A DNA stretch of 64,000 nt from UBA1433 sp964581565 (GCA_964581565.1 CAZOOZ010000007.1:46431-110430); one strand, 5' to 3'; shown: positions 1 through 8,697, counted from the stretch's first letter. Numbers and translations are program-made. The notes: generated by a model not told the origin, from the letters alone.

Positions 1-21
1 AATCTTTAATTGTTTTTCCAT
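1..21 (-). CDS. rpmD: 50S ribosomal protein L30, N-terminal fragment
   Basis: Only the first seven codons (MEKQLKI) are inside the window; the gene continues past the left edge. It follows rpsE by 12 nt and has a strong AGGAGG-type ribosome binding site. L30 after S5 is the standard spc order, and the start MEKQLKI fits the L30 amino terminus. The identification rests mainly on position. Confidence 0.8.
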
Positions 22-33
22 TTCGCTTCCTCC

Positions 34-537
34 TTATCCTACAATTTCTTCCGGCGTTTTCCCTCTTTTTCGGGCAACTTCTTCAACCGTAACAAGCTCT
101 CTAAGGCCATTCATTGTTGCTCTGACCATGTTATTTGCATTGTTAGACCCAAGAGATTTAGCTCTGATATCCTTAATGCCAGCCAGTTCCAATACTGCAC
201 GAACCGCTCCGCCGGCAATAACTCCGGTACCTTTTCCCGCCGGCATCATAAGCACTCTGCCTGAACCAAATTTACCTTTGATTTCGTGAGGGATAGTTGT
301 GCCAACTATTGGAACCGTAATCATATTTTTCTTTGCGTCATCGATGCCTTTTCTGATTGCTTCCGGTATTTCAACAGCCTTACCCGAACCGATTCCCACA
401 TGACCATTCTCATCCCCTACAACTACTAAGCAGCTAAAACGAAAATTTCGTCCGCCCTTAACTACTTTCGTAACTCTGTTTATTTGAACAACTTTTTCTT
501 TTATGTCCAATACTGTTGCATCTATTTTTTCGCTCAT
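34..537 (-). CDS. rpsE: 30S ribosomal protein S5
   Basis: Small-subunit protein at the mRNA entry side, involved in decoding fidelity and helicase activity; spectinomycin resistance maps here in other bacteria. The 167 residues show the N-terminal double-stranded-RNA-binding-like domain (VTKVVKGGRNFRFSCLVVVGD near residue 23) and the C-terminal domain with the glycine-rich PAGKGTGVIAGGAVRAVLE stretch. Length is normal. It sits between L18 and L30, 13 nt after rplR. Confidence 0.98.
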   Translation of the reverse strand: MSEKIDATVLDIKEKVVQINRVTKVVKGGRNFRFSCLVVVGDENGHVGIGSGKAVEIPEAIRKGIDDAKKNMITVPIVGTTIPHEIKGKFGSGRVLMMPAGKGTGVIAGGAVRAVLELAGIKDIRAKSLGSNNANNMVRATMNGLRELVTVEEVARKRGKTPEEIVG

Positions 538-550
538 AAATTTCCTCCCT

Positions 551-919
551 TTAGAAGTTCAAGCCGGCTTCTCTAGCGCCGTCTGCGAGTTCTTTTACTC
601 TGCCGTGATACACGTATCCGCTTCTATCAAATACAACTGTATCAATACCTCTATCAAGTGCTTTTTTAGCAATAGCTTTGCCAACAACCCTAGCTGCTTC
701 TTTTCTTGTTCCTTCAGCTACTTGGGTTGAAATCTCTTTCTCTTTTGTGGATGCCGCAGCAAGTGTTACACCGCTGACATCGTCTATAATTTGAGCATAG
801 ATATGACTATTGCTTCTAAAGACATTCAATCTTGGTCTTGCGGGAGTGCCGTTGATCTTATTTCTTACTCTGTAGTGTCTTTTTTGTCTTTCCTTGTTTT
901 TTACAGGTTTATTAATCAT
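551..919 (-). CDS. rplR: 50S ribosomal protein L18
   Basis: 5S rRNA-binding protein of the central protuberance, acting with L5. It has 122 residues with a basic N-terminus (KNKERQKRHYRVRNK) and the L18 core containing RPRLNVFRSNSHIYAQIIDD. The ATG is preceded by a purine-rich site and lies 13 nt after rplF. Length is typical of Firmicutes. Confidence 0.97.
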   Translation of the reverse strand: MINKPVKNKERQKRHYRVRNKINGTPARPRLNVFRSNSHIYAQIIDDVSGVTLAAASTKEKEISTQVAEGTRKEAARVVGKAIAKKALDRGIDTVVFDRSGYVYHGRVKELADGAREAGLNF

Positions 920-932
920 ACTTTACACCCCT

Positions 933-1472
933 TTATTTCTTACCTGTTTTACCTTCTTTGCGTCTTACCTTTTCGCCAACATATCTGATGCCTTTGCCTT
1001 TATAGGGTTCCGGCGGACGCTTTTCTCTTATAACAGCTGCATAAGCACCGACTTTTTGTTTATCTATGCCGGTTACTATCACTTTATTGTTACCTTCCAT
1101 ATTTGTTGTGATTCCATCCGGATCTTCCATTTCAACCGGATGAGAATATCCAAGATTGAGTACAAGTTTACTGCCTTGTTTTGAGCCTCTGTATCCAACC
1201 CCGATAATTTCAAGTTCTTTTTTAAACCCTTCACTTACTCCCGTTATCATATTCTGAACAAGCATTCTTGTCAGGCCATGGAGTTCCCGAAGTTTTTTCT
1301 CATCGCTGTCTCTTTTTACTGTTATTACATTATCATTTTGTTCAAAAGAAATTCCCGAAAAAAATGTTTGTTGAAGTTCTCCTTTAGGACCTTTTACAGA
1401 AATTGTATTATCATCCATTTTGAATACTACACCGGCGGGAATTGTAATGGGCATCTTACCTATTCTTGACAT
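933..1472 (-). CDS. rplF: 50S ribosomal protein L6
   Basis: Large-subunit protein near the sarcin-ricin loop and factor-binding region. It starts MSRIGKMPITIPAGV and has 179 residues. The two-fold alpha/beta repeat is visible, with the signature PEPYKGKGIRYVGEKVRRKEG near the C-terminus. It follows S8 by 21 nt with an AGGAGG site before the ATG. Confidence 0.98.
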   Translation of the reverse strand: MSRIGKMPITIPAGVVFKMDDNTISVKGPKGELQQTFFSGISFEQNDNVITVKRDSDEKKLRELHGLTRMLVQNMITGVSEGFKKELEIIGVGYRGSKQGSKLVLNLGYSHPVEMEDPDGITTNMEGNNKVIVTGIDKQKVGAYAAVIREKRPPEPYKGKGIRYVGEKVRRKEGKTGKK

Positions 1473-1493
1473 CTCAACAACCTCCTTACTTTC

Positions 1494-1892
1494 CTACCAT
1501 ACATAGCAAATGACTTCACCGCCTATGCCGTTCTTGCGGGCGACTTTATCAGTCACAATGCCATTAGATGTAGAGATAATTGCTACTCCCAAACCATTGA
1601 GAACTTTGGGTAATTCATCTTTATCTGCATATATTCTCAATCCTGGTTTTGAAATTCTTTTTATTCCTCTAATAACTTTTTCTTTGTTATCAAGATATTT
1701 CAAATTTATTGTTAAAATTCCTTGTTTACCGTCATCTTTAACGTCATAAGCTTTTATATAACCTTCTTGTAGTAAAATATCGGCTATCGACTTTTTGATA
1801 TTAGACGATGGTATTTGCACATTTAAATGTCCTGCGTTATTTGCATTTCTGATTCTTGTCAGCATATCTGCAATTGGGTCGGTCATAACCAT
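1494..1892 (-). CDS. rpsH: 30S ribosomal protein S8
   Basis: Primary 16S rRNA-binding assembly protein; in E. coli S8 also represses spc translation. The 132 residues begin MVMTDPIADMLTRIRNA and end with the S8 signature (GVAIISTSNGIVTDKVARK, then GGEVICYVW). The first ATG lies 10 nt behind an AGGAGG site and is kept as the start; a second in-frame ATG two codons on is possible. Confidence 0.97.
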   Translation of the reverse strand: MVMTDPIADMLTRIRNANNAGHLNVQIPSSNIKKSIADILLQEGYIKAYDVKDDGKQGILTINLKYLDNKEKVIRGIKRISKPGLRIYADKDELPKVLNGLGVAIISTSNGIVTDKVARKNGIGGEVICYVW

Positions 1893-1920
1893 TTTCGCTT
1901 GCCTCCTTCTTAGGATTTTC

Positions 1921-2106
1921 TTACCAACTGGCTTTTTTTACTCCCGGTATTTCGCCTTTGTATGCCAGTTCTCTAAAGCATATTCTGCATATGCCGTATT
2001 TTCTTAAATATGCGTGAGGTCTTCCACATATTCTACATCTGGTATAAGCTCTTGTAGAATATTTCGGTTCTCTTTGTTGTTTCAATTTCATAGCTTTTTT
2101 TGCCAT
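1921..2106 (-). CDS. rpsN: 30S ribosomal protein S14, zinc (type Z) form
   Basis: Small-subunit head protein. The 61-residue length and two CxxC pairs (CRICGRPH and CRICFRELA) identify the zinc-binding short form, not the zinc-free long paralogue. The start is set at MAKKAMK because GGAG lies about nine bases upstream; an in-frame GTG three codons earlier would overlap that site. It lies between L5 and S8 as expected. Confidence 0.97.
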   Translation of the reverse strand: MAKKAMKLKQQREPKYSTRAYTRCRICGRPHAYLRKYGICRICFRELAYKGEIPGVKKASW

Positions 2107-2127
2107 ATCCCACACACTCCTATTCTT

Positions 2128-2667
2128 TTACTTGCTAAACGGCATTCCAAGTAATTTCAACAATTCGAAAGACTCTTTATCTGTCTTTGCTGTTGTTACA
2201 AATACTATATCCATGCCTCTTAATTTTTCTATTTTATCATAATTTATTTCAGGAAATATTAACTGTTCCTTTATACCAAGTGTGTAATTGCCTCTTCCGT
2301 CAAATGCATTGCTGCTTACCCCTCTAAAATCTCTAACTCTTGGCAGCGCAATATTAAACAATTTATCGACAAATTCATACATTTTATCACTTCTTAAAGT
2401 AACTTTTGCGCCTATATTCATGCCTTGCCTTAATTTAAAATTAGATACTGATTTTTTTGCTTTTATCACGATTGGTCTCTGTCCGGTAATGAGTGCCAGC
2501 TCTTCCACAGCTGATTCCATTTGCTTCGGATTGTCTTTGCAATCTCCAAATCTCATATTAATAACTATTTTTTCAAGTTTAGGAACCTGCATAATATTTT
2601 TATATGCGAACTCTGATATTAAAGCAGGAACGACTTCATCTTTATATTTGTCTTTCAGTCTGGCCAT
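2128..2667 (-). CDS. rplE: 50S ribosomal protein L5
   Basis: 5S rRNA-binding protein of the central protuberance that contacts P-site tRNA. The 179 residues include the L5 signatures EKIVINMRFGDCKDNPK and GQRPIVIKAKKSVSNFKLRQG, and end LLGMPFSK. Normal length, 18 nt after rplX. Confidence 0.98.
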   Translation of the reverse strand: MARLKDKYKDEVVPALISEFAYKNIMQVPKLEKIVINMRFGDCKDNPKQMESAVEELALITGQRPIVIKAKKSVSNFKLRQGMNIGAKVTLRSDKMYEFVDKLFNIALPRVRDFRGVSSNAFDGRGNYTLGIKEQLIFPEINYDKIEKLRGMDIVFVTTAKTDKESFELLKLLGMPFSK

Positions 2668-2685
2668 TTCTTTTCCTCCCTCCTA

Positions 2686-3012
2686 CTATTTATCGAAAGT
2701 TTCTCCACACTTGCTGCATATTCTCACTTTTGTATTATCTGCCAATACTTTTTTAGATGTTCTTACACCTGTCTTACATTTCGGACAATAGAGCAATACA
2801 TTTGAAGCATGGATAGTTCCTTCTTGCTTGTATATTCCGCTTTGCTGATTTTCTCTTGTTTGTTTTACATGTTTTGTTACTGTATTCACACCTTCAACGA
2901 TAACGCGGTCTTTTTTCGGCACCGTTTGCAATACTTTTCCTGTTTTTCCTTTATCTTTGCCCGAAATAACCATTACGGTATCGTCTTTTTTTACATGAAG
3001 TTTCTTTTGCAT
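2686..3012 (-). CDS. rplX: 50S ribosomal protein L24
   Basis: Assembly-initiating large-subunit protein with an N-terminal KOW motif (KKDDTVMVISGKDKGKTGKVLQ). The C-terminus has two CxxC pairs (CPKC and CSKC), the zinc-type tail common in Firmicutes. The start is placed at MQKKLHV, seven nt after GGGAGG, giving 108 residues; a longer reading frame upstream overlaps the ribosome binding site and L14 and is rejected. Confidence 0.96.
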   Translation of the reverse strand: MQKKLHVKKDDTVMVISGKDKGKTGKVLQTVPKKDRVIVEGVNTVTKHVKQTRENQQSGIYKQEGTIHASNVLLYCPKCKTGVRTSKKVLADNTKVRICSKCGETFDK

Positions 3013-3025
3013 TTCTATCCCTCCC

Positions 3026-3394
3026 TTATAATACTTCAGGAGCAAGAGATACTATCTTCATGAATTTCTTTTCTCTCAACTCTCTAGCTACAGGTCCAAA
3101 AATACGAGTACCTCTCGGTTGCAGATCGTCTTTTATAATCACTGCAGCATTCTGATCAAATTTTATATGGCTTCCGTCGGCTCGTCTTACACCTCTGGTT
3201 GTTCGTACTATTACAGCCCTTACCACTTCGCCTTTTTTCACGACGCCGCCCGGAGTTGCACTTTTCACAGTTGCGATGATTATATCGCCAACATTTGCAT
3301 ACTTTGTCTTAGAACCGCCTAGCACTCTGATACATAATATTTCTTTAGCTCCTGTGTTATCGGCGATTTTTAATCTACTTTCCTGCTGAATCAT
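3026..3394 (-). CDS. rplN: 50S ribosomal protein L14
   Basis: Intersubunit-bridge protein and contact site of the silencing factor RsfS. The 122 residues start MIQQESRLKIADNTGAKEIL and carry the L14 core AVIVRTTRGVRRADGSHIKFD and the ending FMKIVSLAPEVL. Textbook length; 24 nt after rpsQ. Confidence 0.98.
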   Translation of the reverse strand: MIQQESRLKIADNTGAKEILCIRVLGGSKTKYANVGDIIIATVKSATPGGVVKKGEVVRAVIVRTTRGVRRADGSHIKFDQNAAVIIKDDLQPRGTRIFGPVARELREKKFMKIVSLAPEVL

Positions 3395-3418
3395 ATTGAA
3401 TCCTCCTTGCGTAGAAGC

Positions 3419-3679
3419 TTATTTAGCTTTTTCTACGATTTCTACTAATCGCCATCTTTTTTCTTTGCTTAAAGGTCTTGTTTCCATAATTTTAACAGTG
3501 TCGCCAATTCTGCATTCATTTAACTCATCATGTGCTTTGAATTTGTTCGTTCTTTTCACTTGTTTTTTATAAACAGGATGTTTTACAGTTGTTACTACGG
3601 CAACAACAATTGTTTTATCCATTTTATCAGAAACAACTTTACCGACCCGAACTTTTCTATATCCTCTGTCCATGTCCAT
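3419..3679 (-). CDS. rpsQ: 30S ribosomal protein S17
   Basis: 16S rRNA-binding OB-fold protein. Its core is RKVRVGKVVSDKMDKTIVVAV, with KIMETRPLSKEKRWRLVEIV at the end. The ATG of MDMDRGYRK is chosen because GGGAGG lies seven bases before it, giving 86 residues, the usual size. An earlier in-frame ATG lies inside the ribosome binding site. Confidence 0.96.
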   Translation of the reverse strand: MDMDRGYRKVRVGKVVSDKMDKTIVVAVVTTVKHPVYKKQVKRTNKFKAHDELNECRIGDTVKIMETRPLSKEKRWRLVEIVEKAK

Positions 3680-3697
3680 ATCAATTCCTCCCATCCT

Positions 3698-3901
3698 TTA
3701 AGCTTCCAAATTTTCTAATTCTCTCTGACGGAGAATTGTTTTCACTCTGGCGTAATCTTTTTTAATTTCTTTAATCCTCATGGGATTTTCTAATTGCCCT
3801 GTTGCTTGCTGAAATCTTAAGTTGAACAATTCTTCTTTAATACTTATCAATTGTTCTGCAAGTTCTTGCTGTGTCATTTCTCTGATTTCTTTGGCTTTCA
3901 T
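3698..3901 (-). CDS. rpmC: 50S ribosomal protein L29
   Basis: Small two-helix protein at the polypeptide exit tunnel, near the SRP and trigger-factor docking site. It has 67 residues with the signature LFNLRFQQATGQLENPMRI. Its ATG shares one base with the rplP stop (TAATG), implying translational coupling. Confidence 0.97.
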   Translation of the reverse strand: MKAKEIREMTQQELAEQLISIKEELFNLRFQQATGQLENPMRIKEIKKDYARVKTILRQRELENLEA

Positions 3902-4332
3902 TATTCTTCACCACCCGCTTCCATTTCTTCTCTGGTAATGAATTTTGTTTTAATAGGTAGTTTGTGTCTTGCAAGCCGCATTGCTTCTCGCGCGACTTCT
4001 ACATCTACACCCGCGAGTTCAAACATCACTCTGCCCGGTTTTACAACCGCTACCCAATATTCAGGTGAACCTTTACCGGAACCCATACGAGTTTCGGCAG
4101 GTTTTTTTGTTACGGATTTATCAGGAAATATTTTTATCCAGACCTGTCCGCCTCTTTTAATATATCTCGTCATGGCAATACGTGCTGCTTCTATTTGATT
4201 GGATGTTATCCAACCCGGCTCCAAAGCCACGATTGCATAATCTCCATATGTTATTTTATTGCCACGTGTTGCTCTTCCTGTCATTCTGCCTCTGTGTACT
4301 TTTCTGTACTTGACTCTTTTAGGCATTAACAT
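3901..4332 (-). CDS. rplP: 50S ribosomal protein L16
   Basis: 23S rRNA-binding protein that helps organise the A-site and peptidyl-transferase region. It starts MLMPKRVKYRKVHRGRM and has the conserved GSGKGSPEYWVAVVKPGRVMFE loop (within residues 82-104). 143 residues is normal. The stop overlaps the rpmC start by one base. Confidence 0.98.
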   Translation of the reverse strand: MLMPKRVKYRKVHRGRMTGRATRGNKITYGDYAIVALEPGWITSNQIEAARIAMTRYIKRGGQVWIKIFPDKSVTKKPAETRMGSGKGSPEYWVAVVKPGRVMFELAGVDVEVAREAMRLARHKLPIKTKFITREEMEAGGEE

Positions 4333-4373
4333 TTCGGTATCCTCCTATCTTTACTGCTGACGCTGCTTTAATC

Positions 4374-5015
4374 TTATTTATTTTTTTGACCGAGGATTTC
4401 ACCTCTGTTGATCCATACTTTGACACCGATTTTGCCGTATGTTGTATCTGCTTCCGCAAAACCATAATCAATATCAGCTCGAAGTGTCTGCAACGGAACA
4501 TTACCTTCGCTATAGCGTTCACTTCTTGCTATATCAGCGCCGTTTAATCTGCCAGAAACATTTGTTTTAATGCCTTCAGCACCGCTTTTCATAGCTCTGC
4601 TTATCGCTTGTTTCATAGCTCTTCTATAAGAAATTCTTCTTTCAATTTGCTGTGCAATACTTTCGGCAACCAACTGAGCATCACAATCAATGTTTTTTAC
4701 TTCCATAATGTTCATAATAATCTCTTTGCCAGTCATGATGTTAAGTTCTTTTTTCAACTTTTCAATTGATTCACCGTTTTTGCCGATAATCATTCCGGGT
4801 TTTGCCGTATGAATAAATATTCTTACTCTGTTCGCAAATCGTTCAATTTCAACTTTGGAGATTCCCGCTTTAAACTGTGATGCTTTGATATAATCTCTTA
4901 TTTTATTATCTTCAATTAACAGATCTGCAAAATCTCTGTCTTTAGCGTACCATCTTGCGTTCCAGTCTTTTATTACTCCGACTCTTAAACCGTGGGGATT
5001 AACCTTTTGTCCCAT
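4374..5015 (-). CDS. rpsC: 30S ribosomal protein S3
   Basis: Protein of the mRNA entry pore. It starts MGQKVNPHGLRVGVIKDWNA, and an N-terminal KH type-2 domain is visible with MIIGKNGESIEKLKKEL near residue 75. The C-terminal S3 domain includes GRLNGADIARSERYSEG. The 213-residue length is slightly shorter than many homologues because the basic tail ends at GQKNK. Thirteen nt after rplV. Confidence 0.98.
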   Translation of the reverse strand: MGQKVNPHGLRVGVIKDWNARWYAKDRDFADLLIEDNKIRDYIKASQFKAGISKVEIERFANRVRIFIHTAKPGMIIGKNGESIEKLKKELNIMTGKEIIMNIMEVKNIDCDAQLVAESIAQQIERRISYRRAMKQAISRAMKSGAEGIKTNVSGRLNGADIARSERYSEGNVPLQTLRADIDYGFAEADTTYGKIGVKVWINRGEILGQKNK

Positions 5016-5028
5016 TCATCAGACCTCC

Positions 5029-5367
5029 CTATTCTCTTTCTTTCAAAACGACTGTAATATGTGTAGTTCTGTGGATGATCGGGTTGGCTCTTCCCATTGA
5101 CCCTGCCTTAAATCTTCTCATCATTTTACCTTGATCAGCAGCTACTTTGTACACATACAAATTGTCTACATTCATTTTATGGTTATTCTCAGCGTTTGCC
5201 GCTGCCGAGTTTACAACTTTTGACACAAAACGGGAAGCCTTATTATTGCATGTGAATGCGAGTATATTTTTTGCTTCCTGCAAATTTTTACCTCTGATTA
5301 AATCTACAACTCTCTTTACTTTGAGAGGCGAAATTCTTAAATATTTAGCGGTAGCTTTTGCTTCCAT
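5029..5367 (-). CDS. rplV: 50S ribosomal protein L22
   Basis: Exit-tunnel protein whose beta-hairpin lines the tunnel next to L4; macrolide resistance maps there in other species. It starts MEAKATAKYLRISPLKVKRV and ends with the hairpin RRFKAGSMGRANPIIHRTTHITVVL. No hairpin insertion or deletion is seen. 112 residues. Confidence 0.98.
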   Translation of the reverse strand: MEAKATAKYLRISPLKVKRVVDLIRGKNLQEAKNILAFTCNNKASRFVSKVVNSAAANAENNHKMNVDNLYVYKVAADQGKMMRRFKAGSMGRANPIIHRTTHITVVLKERE

Positions 5368-5388
5368 ATCTTTTATATGCTCCTCTCA

Positions 5389-5667
5389 TTATTTCATCTT
5401 TGTTTTCTTTTCGCCGGCATGGCCTCTAAACGTTCTTGTCGGCGAAAATTCACCGAGTTTATGCCCTACCATGTCTTCTGTTATATATACGGGAACATGT
5501 CTTCTGCCATCATGAACGGCCAGGGTATGCCCCACCATTTGTGGGAAAATTGTAGAGCTTCGAGACCACGTTTTCAACACTTGCTTTTTACCGCTGTCAT
5601 TTAATTCTTCAACTCTTTTTAAAAGTTTTGCATCTACATATGGTCCTTTTTTCATGCTTCTGCTCAT
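5389..5667 (-). CDS. rpsS: 30S ribosomal protein S19
   Basis: Small-subunit head protein that contacts S13 and tRNA. The 92 residues run from MSRSMKKGPYVDAKLLKRV through VGHKLGEFSPTRTFRGHAG. Spacing is 23 nt after rplB and 21 nt before rplV. Confidence 0.98.
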   Translation of the reverse strand: MSRSMKKGPYVDAKLLKRVEELNDSGKKQVLKTWSRSSTIFPQMVGHTLAVHDGRRHVPVYITEDMVGHKLGEFSPTRTFRGHAGEKKTKMK

Positions 5668-5690
5668 GTTATTCCTCCTTTGCTCCCTTC

Positions 5691-6524
5691 TTACTTAGCA
5701 TTTCTTCTTCTTGTTATATATTTATCCGAAGGTTTGTTTTTCTTTCTTGTTTTGTAGCCCAATGTCGGCTGACCCCAAGGGGTCACAGGCGCCGGTCTTC
5801 CAATCGGTGCTCTTCCCTCACCGCCGCCATGCGGATGGTCGACAGGATTCATAACGACACCACGAACCGTTGGACGAACACCCATGTGTCTTTTTCTTCC
5901 GGCTTTACCGATCGAGATGTTTTCATGATCCAAGTTGCCAACCTGGCCGATCGTGGCCCTGCATTCTTTTCTTACAACTCTAACTTCTCCGCTTGGCATC
6001 CTAAGCGTTGCATATTTACCTTCTTTTGCCATCAGCTGAACAAAGACTCCGGCCGAACGAGCCATTTGCGCTCCTTTGCCGGCTTTGAGCTCTATATTAT
6101 GAATAACTGTGCCGACGGGTATATTTTCCAGCGGAAGACAATTTCCTACTTTGATATCGGCATTTTCTCCGCTTTCAACAATATCGCCTACTTTAAGGCC
6201 GTTTGGGGCCAAAATATATCGTTTATCACCGTCCGCATAAAACAGCAATGCAATATTTGCGCTTCTGTTCGGATCGTATTCGATCGCGTTTACGGTTGCT
6301 TTTACGCCGTCTTTTTCTCTTTTAAAATCAATAATTCTATATTTTCTTTTTTCACCGCCGCCTTGGTGACGAACTGTAATGCGTCCGTATGTGTTTCTGC
6401 CGCCATTTTTTGAAATACTTGTAACAAGCGATTTTTCGGGCGTGGTCTTTGTTATTTCTTCAAACGTAGAAACTGTCATGCTTCTTCTGCCCGGCGACGT
6501 CGGTTTATATTTTTTAATACCCAT
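5691..6524 (-). CDS. rplB: 50S ribosomal protein L2
   Basis: Large-subunit protein next to the peptidyl-transferase centre, required for subunit association. The signature NPVDHPHGGGEGRAPIGRP near residue 222 includes the conserved histidine. The start MGIKKYKPTSPGRR lies nine nt from GGAGG and gives 277 residues, the usual Firmicute size; an ATG two codons earlier is too close to the ribosome binding site. Confidence 0.98.
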   Translation of the reverse strand: MGIKKYKPTSPGRRSMTVSTFEEITKTTPEKSLVTSISKNGGRNTYGRITVRHQGGGEKRKYRIIDFKREKDGVKATVNAIEYDPNRSANIALLFYADGDKRYILAPNGLKVGDIVESGENADIKVGNCLPLENIPVGTVIHNIELKAGKGAQMARSAGVFVQLMAKEGKYATLRMPSGEVRVVRKECRATIGQVGNLDHENISIGKAGRKRHMGVRPTVRGVVMNPVDHPHGGGEGRAPIGRPAPVTPWGQPTLGYKTRKKNKPSDKYITRRRNAK

Positions 6525-6564
6525 AGTCATCTACCTCCATCATTTTACTGTCTAAAACCAAGGC

Positions 6565-6855
6565 TTATAAGTTTTCAAAAAGTTTGATTTCTTTGCTTTC
6601 AGGTTTTAATTTTATAATTGCTTTTTTCCAGCTTGCTCTTCTGCCTTCATTTCTGCCCATTCTTTTCAATTTGCCTTGTATATTCATCACGCTAACTTTT
6701 TCTACTTTTACATCAAATATTTCTTCGATCGCATCTTTTATCTGATATTTATTGGCATTTTTGTCTACTTTAAAAGTATATTTTTTGTCTTCGGTTTGCG
6801 TCATGCTTCTTTCGGTTACAATCGGGTTTAAGATAATATCATGAGGATTATTCAT
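6565..6855 (-). CDS. rplW: 50S ribosomal protein L23
   Basis: Exit-site protein that docks trigger factor and SRP. It starts MNNPHDIILNPIVTERSM and contains YTFKVDKNANKYQIKDAIEEIF. The ATG overlaps the rplD stop by one base (TAATG), which decides the start over an in-frame TTG two codons earlier. 96 residues. Confidence 0.97.
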   Translation of the reverse strand: MNNPHDIILNPIVTERSMTQTEDKKYTFKVDKNANKYQIKDAIEEIFDVKVEKVSVMNIQGKLKRMGRNEGRRASWKKAIIKLKPESKEIKLFENL

Positions 6856-7475
6856 TAACAATACACCTCCTCAATTTTTTTAAGTGCATCAACCGTCAGT
6901 ATCAATTGGTCAAATTTAAGCATGTCATACGTATTGATCGTATTAACCAAAGATGTCTGCACTTTTTGTATATTGTTCGCGCTTCGTACAATATTTTCAT
7001 CTTTTTTGTCAAGGACGATTAATGCTTTTGGAGCATTCAGCGTTTTTAGTATCGCTACCATTTCTTTTGTTTTAGCTTCTTGCATTTCCAATTTATCTAA
7101 AACAATTAATTCATTTGCATTATATTTCGCGGAAAAAACGCTTTTCATTGCAAGTCTTTTCATCTTTTTATTTACTTGCTGTGTATAGTCTCTCGGTTTC
7201 GGCGCAAAAATCATTCCTCCACCCGTGAACAACGGATTGCGCAGAGAACCTGTTCTTGCACGCCCTGTCCCTTTTTGTCTCCATGGTTTTCTTCCGCCTC
7301 CGCGAACTTCACTTCTGGTTTTTGCTGATTGAGTTCCCTGACGTTTATTTGCAAGCTGTGCTACAATCACTTGATGCACAACCGCTTCGTTAGGCTCAAT
7401 ACCAAATATTTCATCACTAAGTGTTATTTCGTCTACTTTTTCACCTTTTATGTTTAAAACATCAATTTTCGGCAT
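6855..7475 (-). CDS. rplD: 50S ribosomal protein L4
   Basis: Early-assembly protein whose extended loop reaches the exit tunnel. The loop is visible as GGGRKPWRQKGTGRARTGS near residue 60. 206 residues. In gammaproteobacteria L4 autoregulates the S10 operon; whether it acts on the structured leader upstream of rpsJ here is unknown. Confidence 0.98.
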   Translation of the reverse strand: MPKIDVLNIKGEKVDEITLSDEIFGIEPNEAVVHQVIVAQLANKRQGTQSAKTRSEVRGGGRKPWRQKGTGRARTGSLRNPLFTGGGMIFAPKPRDYTQQVNKKMKRLAMKSVFSAKYNANELIVLDKLEMQEAKTKEMVAILKTLNAPKALIVLDKKDENIVRSANNIQKVQTSLVNTINTYDMLKFDQLILTVDALKKIEEVYC

Positions 7476-7513
7476 CTTTTTATCTCCTTCCTGAATTCTA
7501 TTTTTAGAGAGCG

Positions 7514-8140
7514 TTATTTAACAGTTTCTCTGATTGCCACAACGCTGCCTCTTACACCAGGAACTGCCCCCTTTACCAATAATACATTTTTATCCGTGTC
7601 TACTTTTATTACTTCAAGATTCAACACTGTAGAACGAACATTTCCCATTTGTCCCGGAAGTTTTTTGCCTTTAAGCACTCTCGACGGAGTAGCTGCCGCA
7701 CCCATTGATCCTGCTTTTCTGTGATATTTAGAACCATGGGCCATGGGTCCTCTTGAAAATCCATGTCTTTTGATACCGCCTTGATATCCTTTTCCTTTAC
7801 TTGTCCCAGTGATATCGACTTTGTCACCGGCTTGGAAAATATCAACTTTCACTTCATCTGCCAAGCTGTATTCCTGCGCATTGTCAAATTTCATTTCTTT
7901 CAAGACTTTTTTCGGCGTAACGCCGGATTTTTCATGATGCCCTTTTTGGCATTTATTTGTTCTGTTTTCTTTTTTATCATCAAATCCTAATTGGACTGCA
8001 CTGTAACCGTCATTTTCGACAGTTTTTACTTGCACTACCGCGCAAGGTCCAGCTTTGATAACTGTCACAGGTACCATTGTGCCTTCATCTGTAAAAACCT
8101 GTGTCATACCCATTTTTGTGCCTATAATTGCTTTTTTCAT
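7514..8140 (-). CDS. rplC: 50S ribosomal protein L3
   Basis: Assembly-initiator protein whose loop approaches the peptidyl-transferase centre. It starts MKKAIIGTKMGMTQVF and has the loop HGSKYHRKAGSMGAAATPSR near residue 135. 208 residues is normal. It follows rpsJ by 48 nt with an AGGAGG site. Confidence 0.98.
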   Translation of the reverse strand: MKKAIIGTKMGMTQVFTDEGTMVPVTVIKAGPCAVVQVKTVENDGYSAVQLGFDDKKENRTNKCQKGHHEKSGVTPKKVLKEMKFDNAQEYSLADEVKVDIFQAGDKVDITGTSKGKGYQGGIKRHGFSRGPMAHGSKYHRKAGSMGAAATPSRVLKGKKLPGQMGNVRSTVLNLEVIKVDTDKNVLLVKGAVPGVRGSVVAIRETVK

Positions 8141-8188
8141 TCCTAAACTACCTCCTGATTAGCGGATTATTTTTGCAAATAATCATAA

Positions 8189-8497
8189 TTACAGCTTGAC
8201 CTCAATATCCACACCCGCCGGCAAATCTAGTCTCATTAACGCGTCTACTGTTTTTTGCGAGGGGTTCAGTATATCAATAAGTCTCTTATGTGTTCGAATT
8301 TCAAATTGTTCCCTTGAATCTTTATACTTGTGAACCGCTCTTAAAATTGTGACCACTTCTTTTTCCGTAGGCAACGGAATCGGGCCGGATATTTCTGCAT
8401 TGGTGCGTTTTGCTGTCTCTACAATTTTTTTAGCCGATTGGTCGATCAACATGTGATCGTATGCTTTTAGCCTTATTCTTATTTTTTGTGCTGCCAT
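8189..8497 (-). CDS. rpsJ: 30S ribosomal protein S10
   Basis: Small-subunit head protein that also pairs with NusB in antitermination. First gene of the operon. 102 residues, with IRLKAYDHMLIDQSAKKIV and the S10 signature SGPIPLPTEKEVVTILRAVHKYK, ending LPAGVDIEVKL. A strong AAGGAGG site precedes the ATG. The tuf gene often found upstream is absent; a DUF1015 gene lies there instead. Confidence 0.98.
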   Translation of the reverse strand: MAAQKIRIRLKAYDHMLIDQSAKKIVETAKRTNAEISGPIPLPTEKEVVTILRAVHKYKDSREQFEIRTHKRLIDILNPSQKTVDALMRLDLPAGVDIEVKL

Positions 8498-8663
8498 ATT
8501 TTCCTCCTTAAAACTACAATTAATACAAGTTTTTCAGAGCGTTTTCTCATACACTCCCCCGGGTGTTCACTTTCTTTTTTTAAATGAAAATATATGAGAA
8601 ATTTTTTCGCCCGATTACTTCTGCGGACATACTCTGCGGAAATTACCCGCCCACGGCGGCAAC
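8498..8663 (-). promoter_or_regulatory. Structured 5' leader of the S10 operon
   Basis: The untranslated stretch before rpsJ is GC-rich inside an AT-rich region and can fold strongly. One compact hairpin is CCGCC-GTG-GGCGG (8647-8659). A long-range 9-bp perfect pairing joins UUUCUCAUA (8593-8601) with UAUGAGAAA (8543-8551) and encloses a further ACACCC/GAGUGU hairpin. No U-run terminator is seen, so any control is more likely translational or by processing. The structure is seen directly; an autoregulatory role is inferred. Confidence 0.55.
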
Positions 8664-8697
8664 CTCCCGCTTCTTCGCATAAAATTACAGCTTAATA

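Noticed and set aside
5628..6413. A 261-codon plus-strand frame opposite rplB
   Set aside because: Shadow of a highly conserved ribosomal gene; its residue make-up is unlike a protein and no start signal is present.
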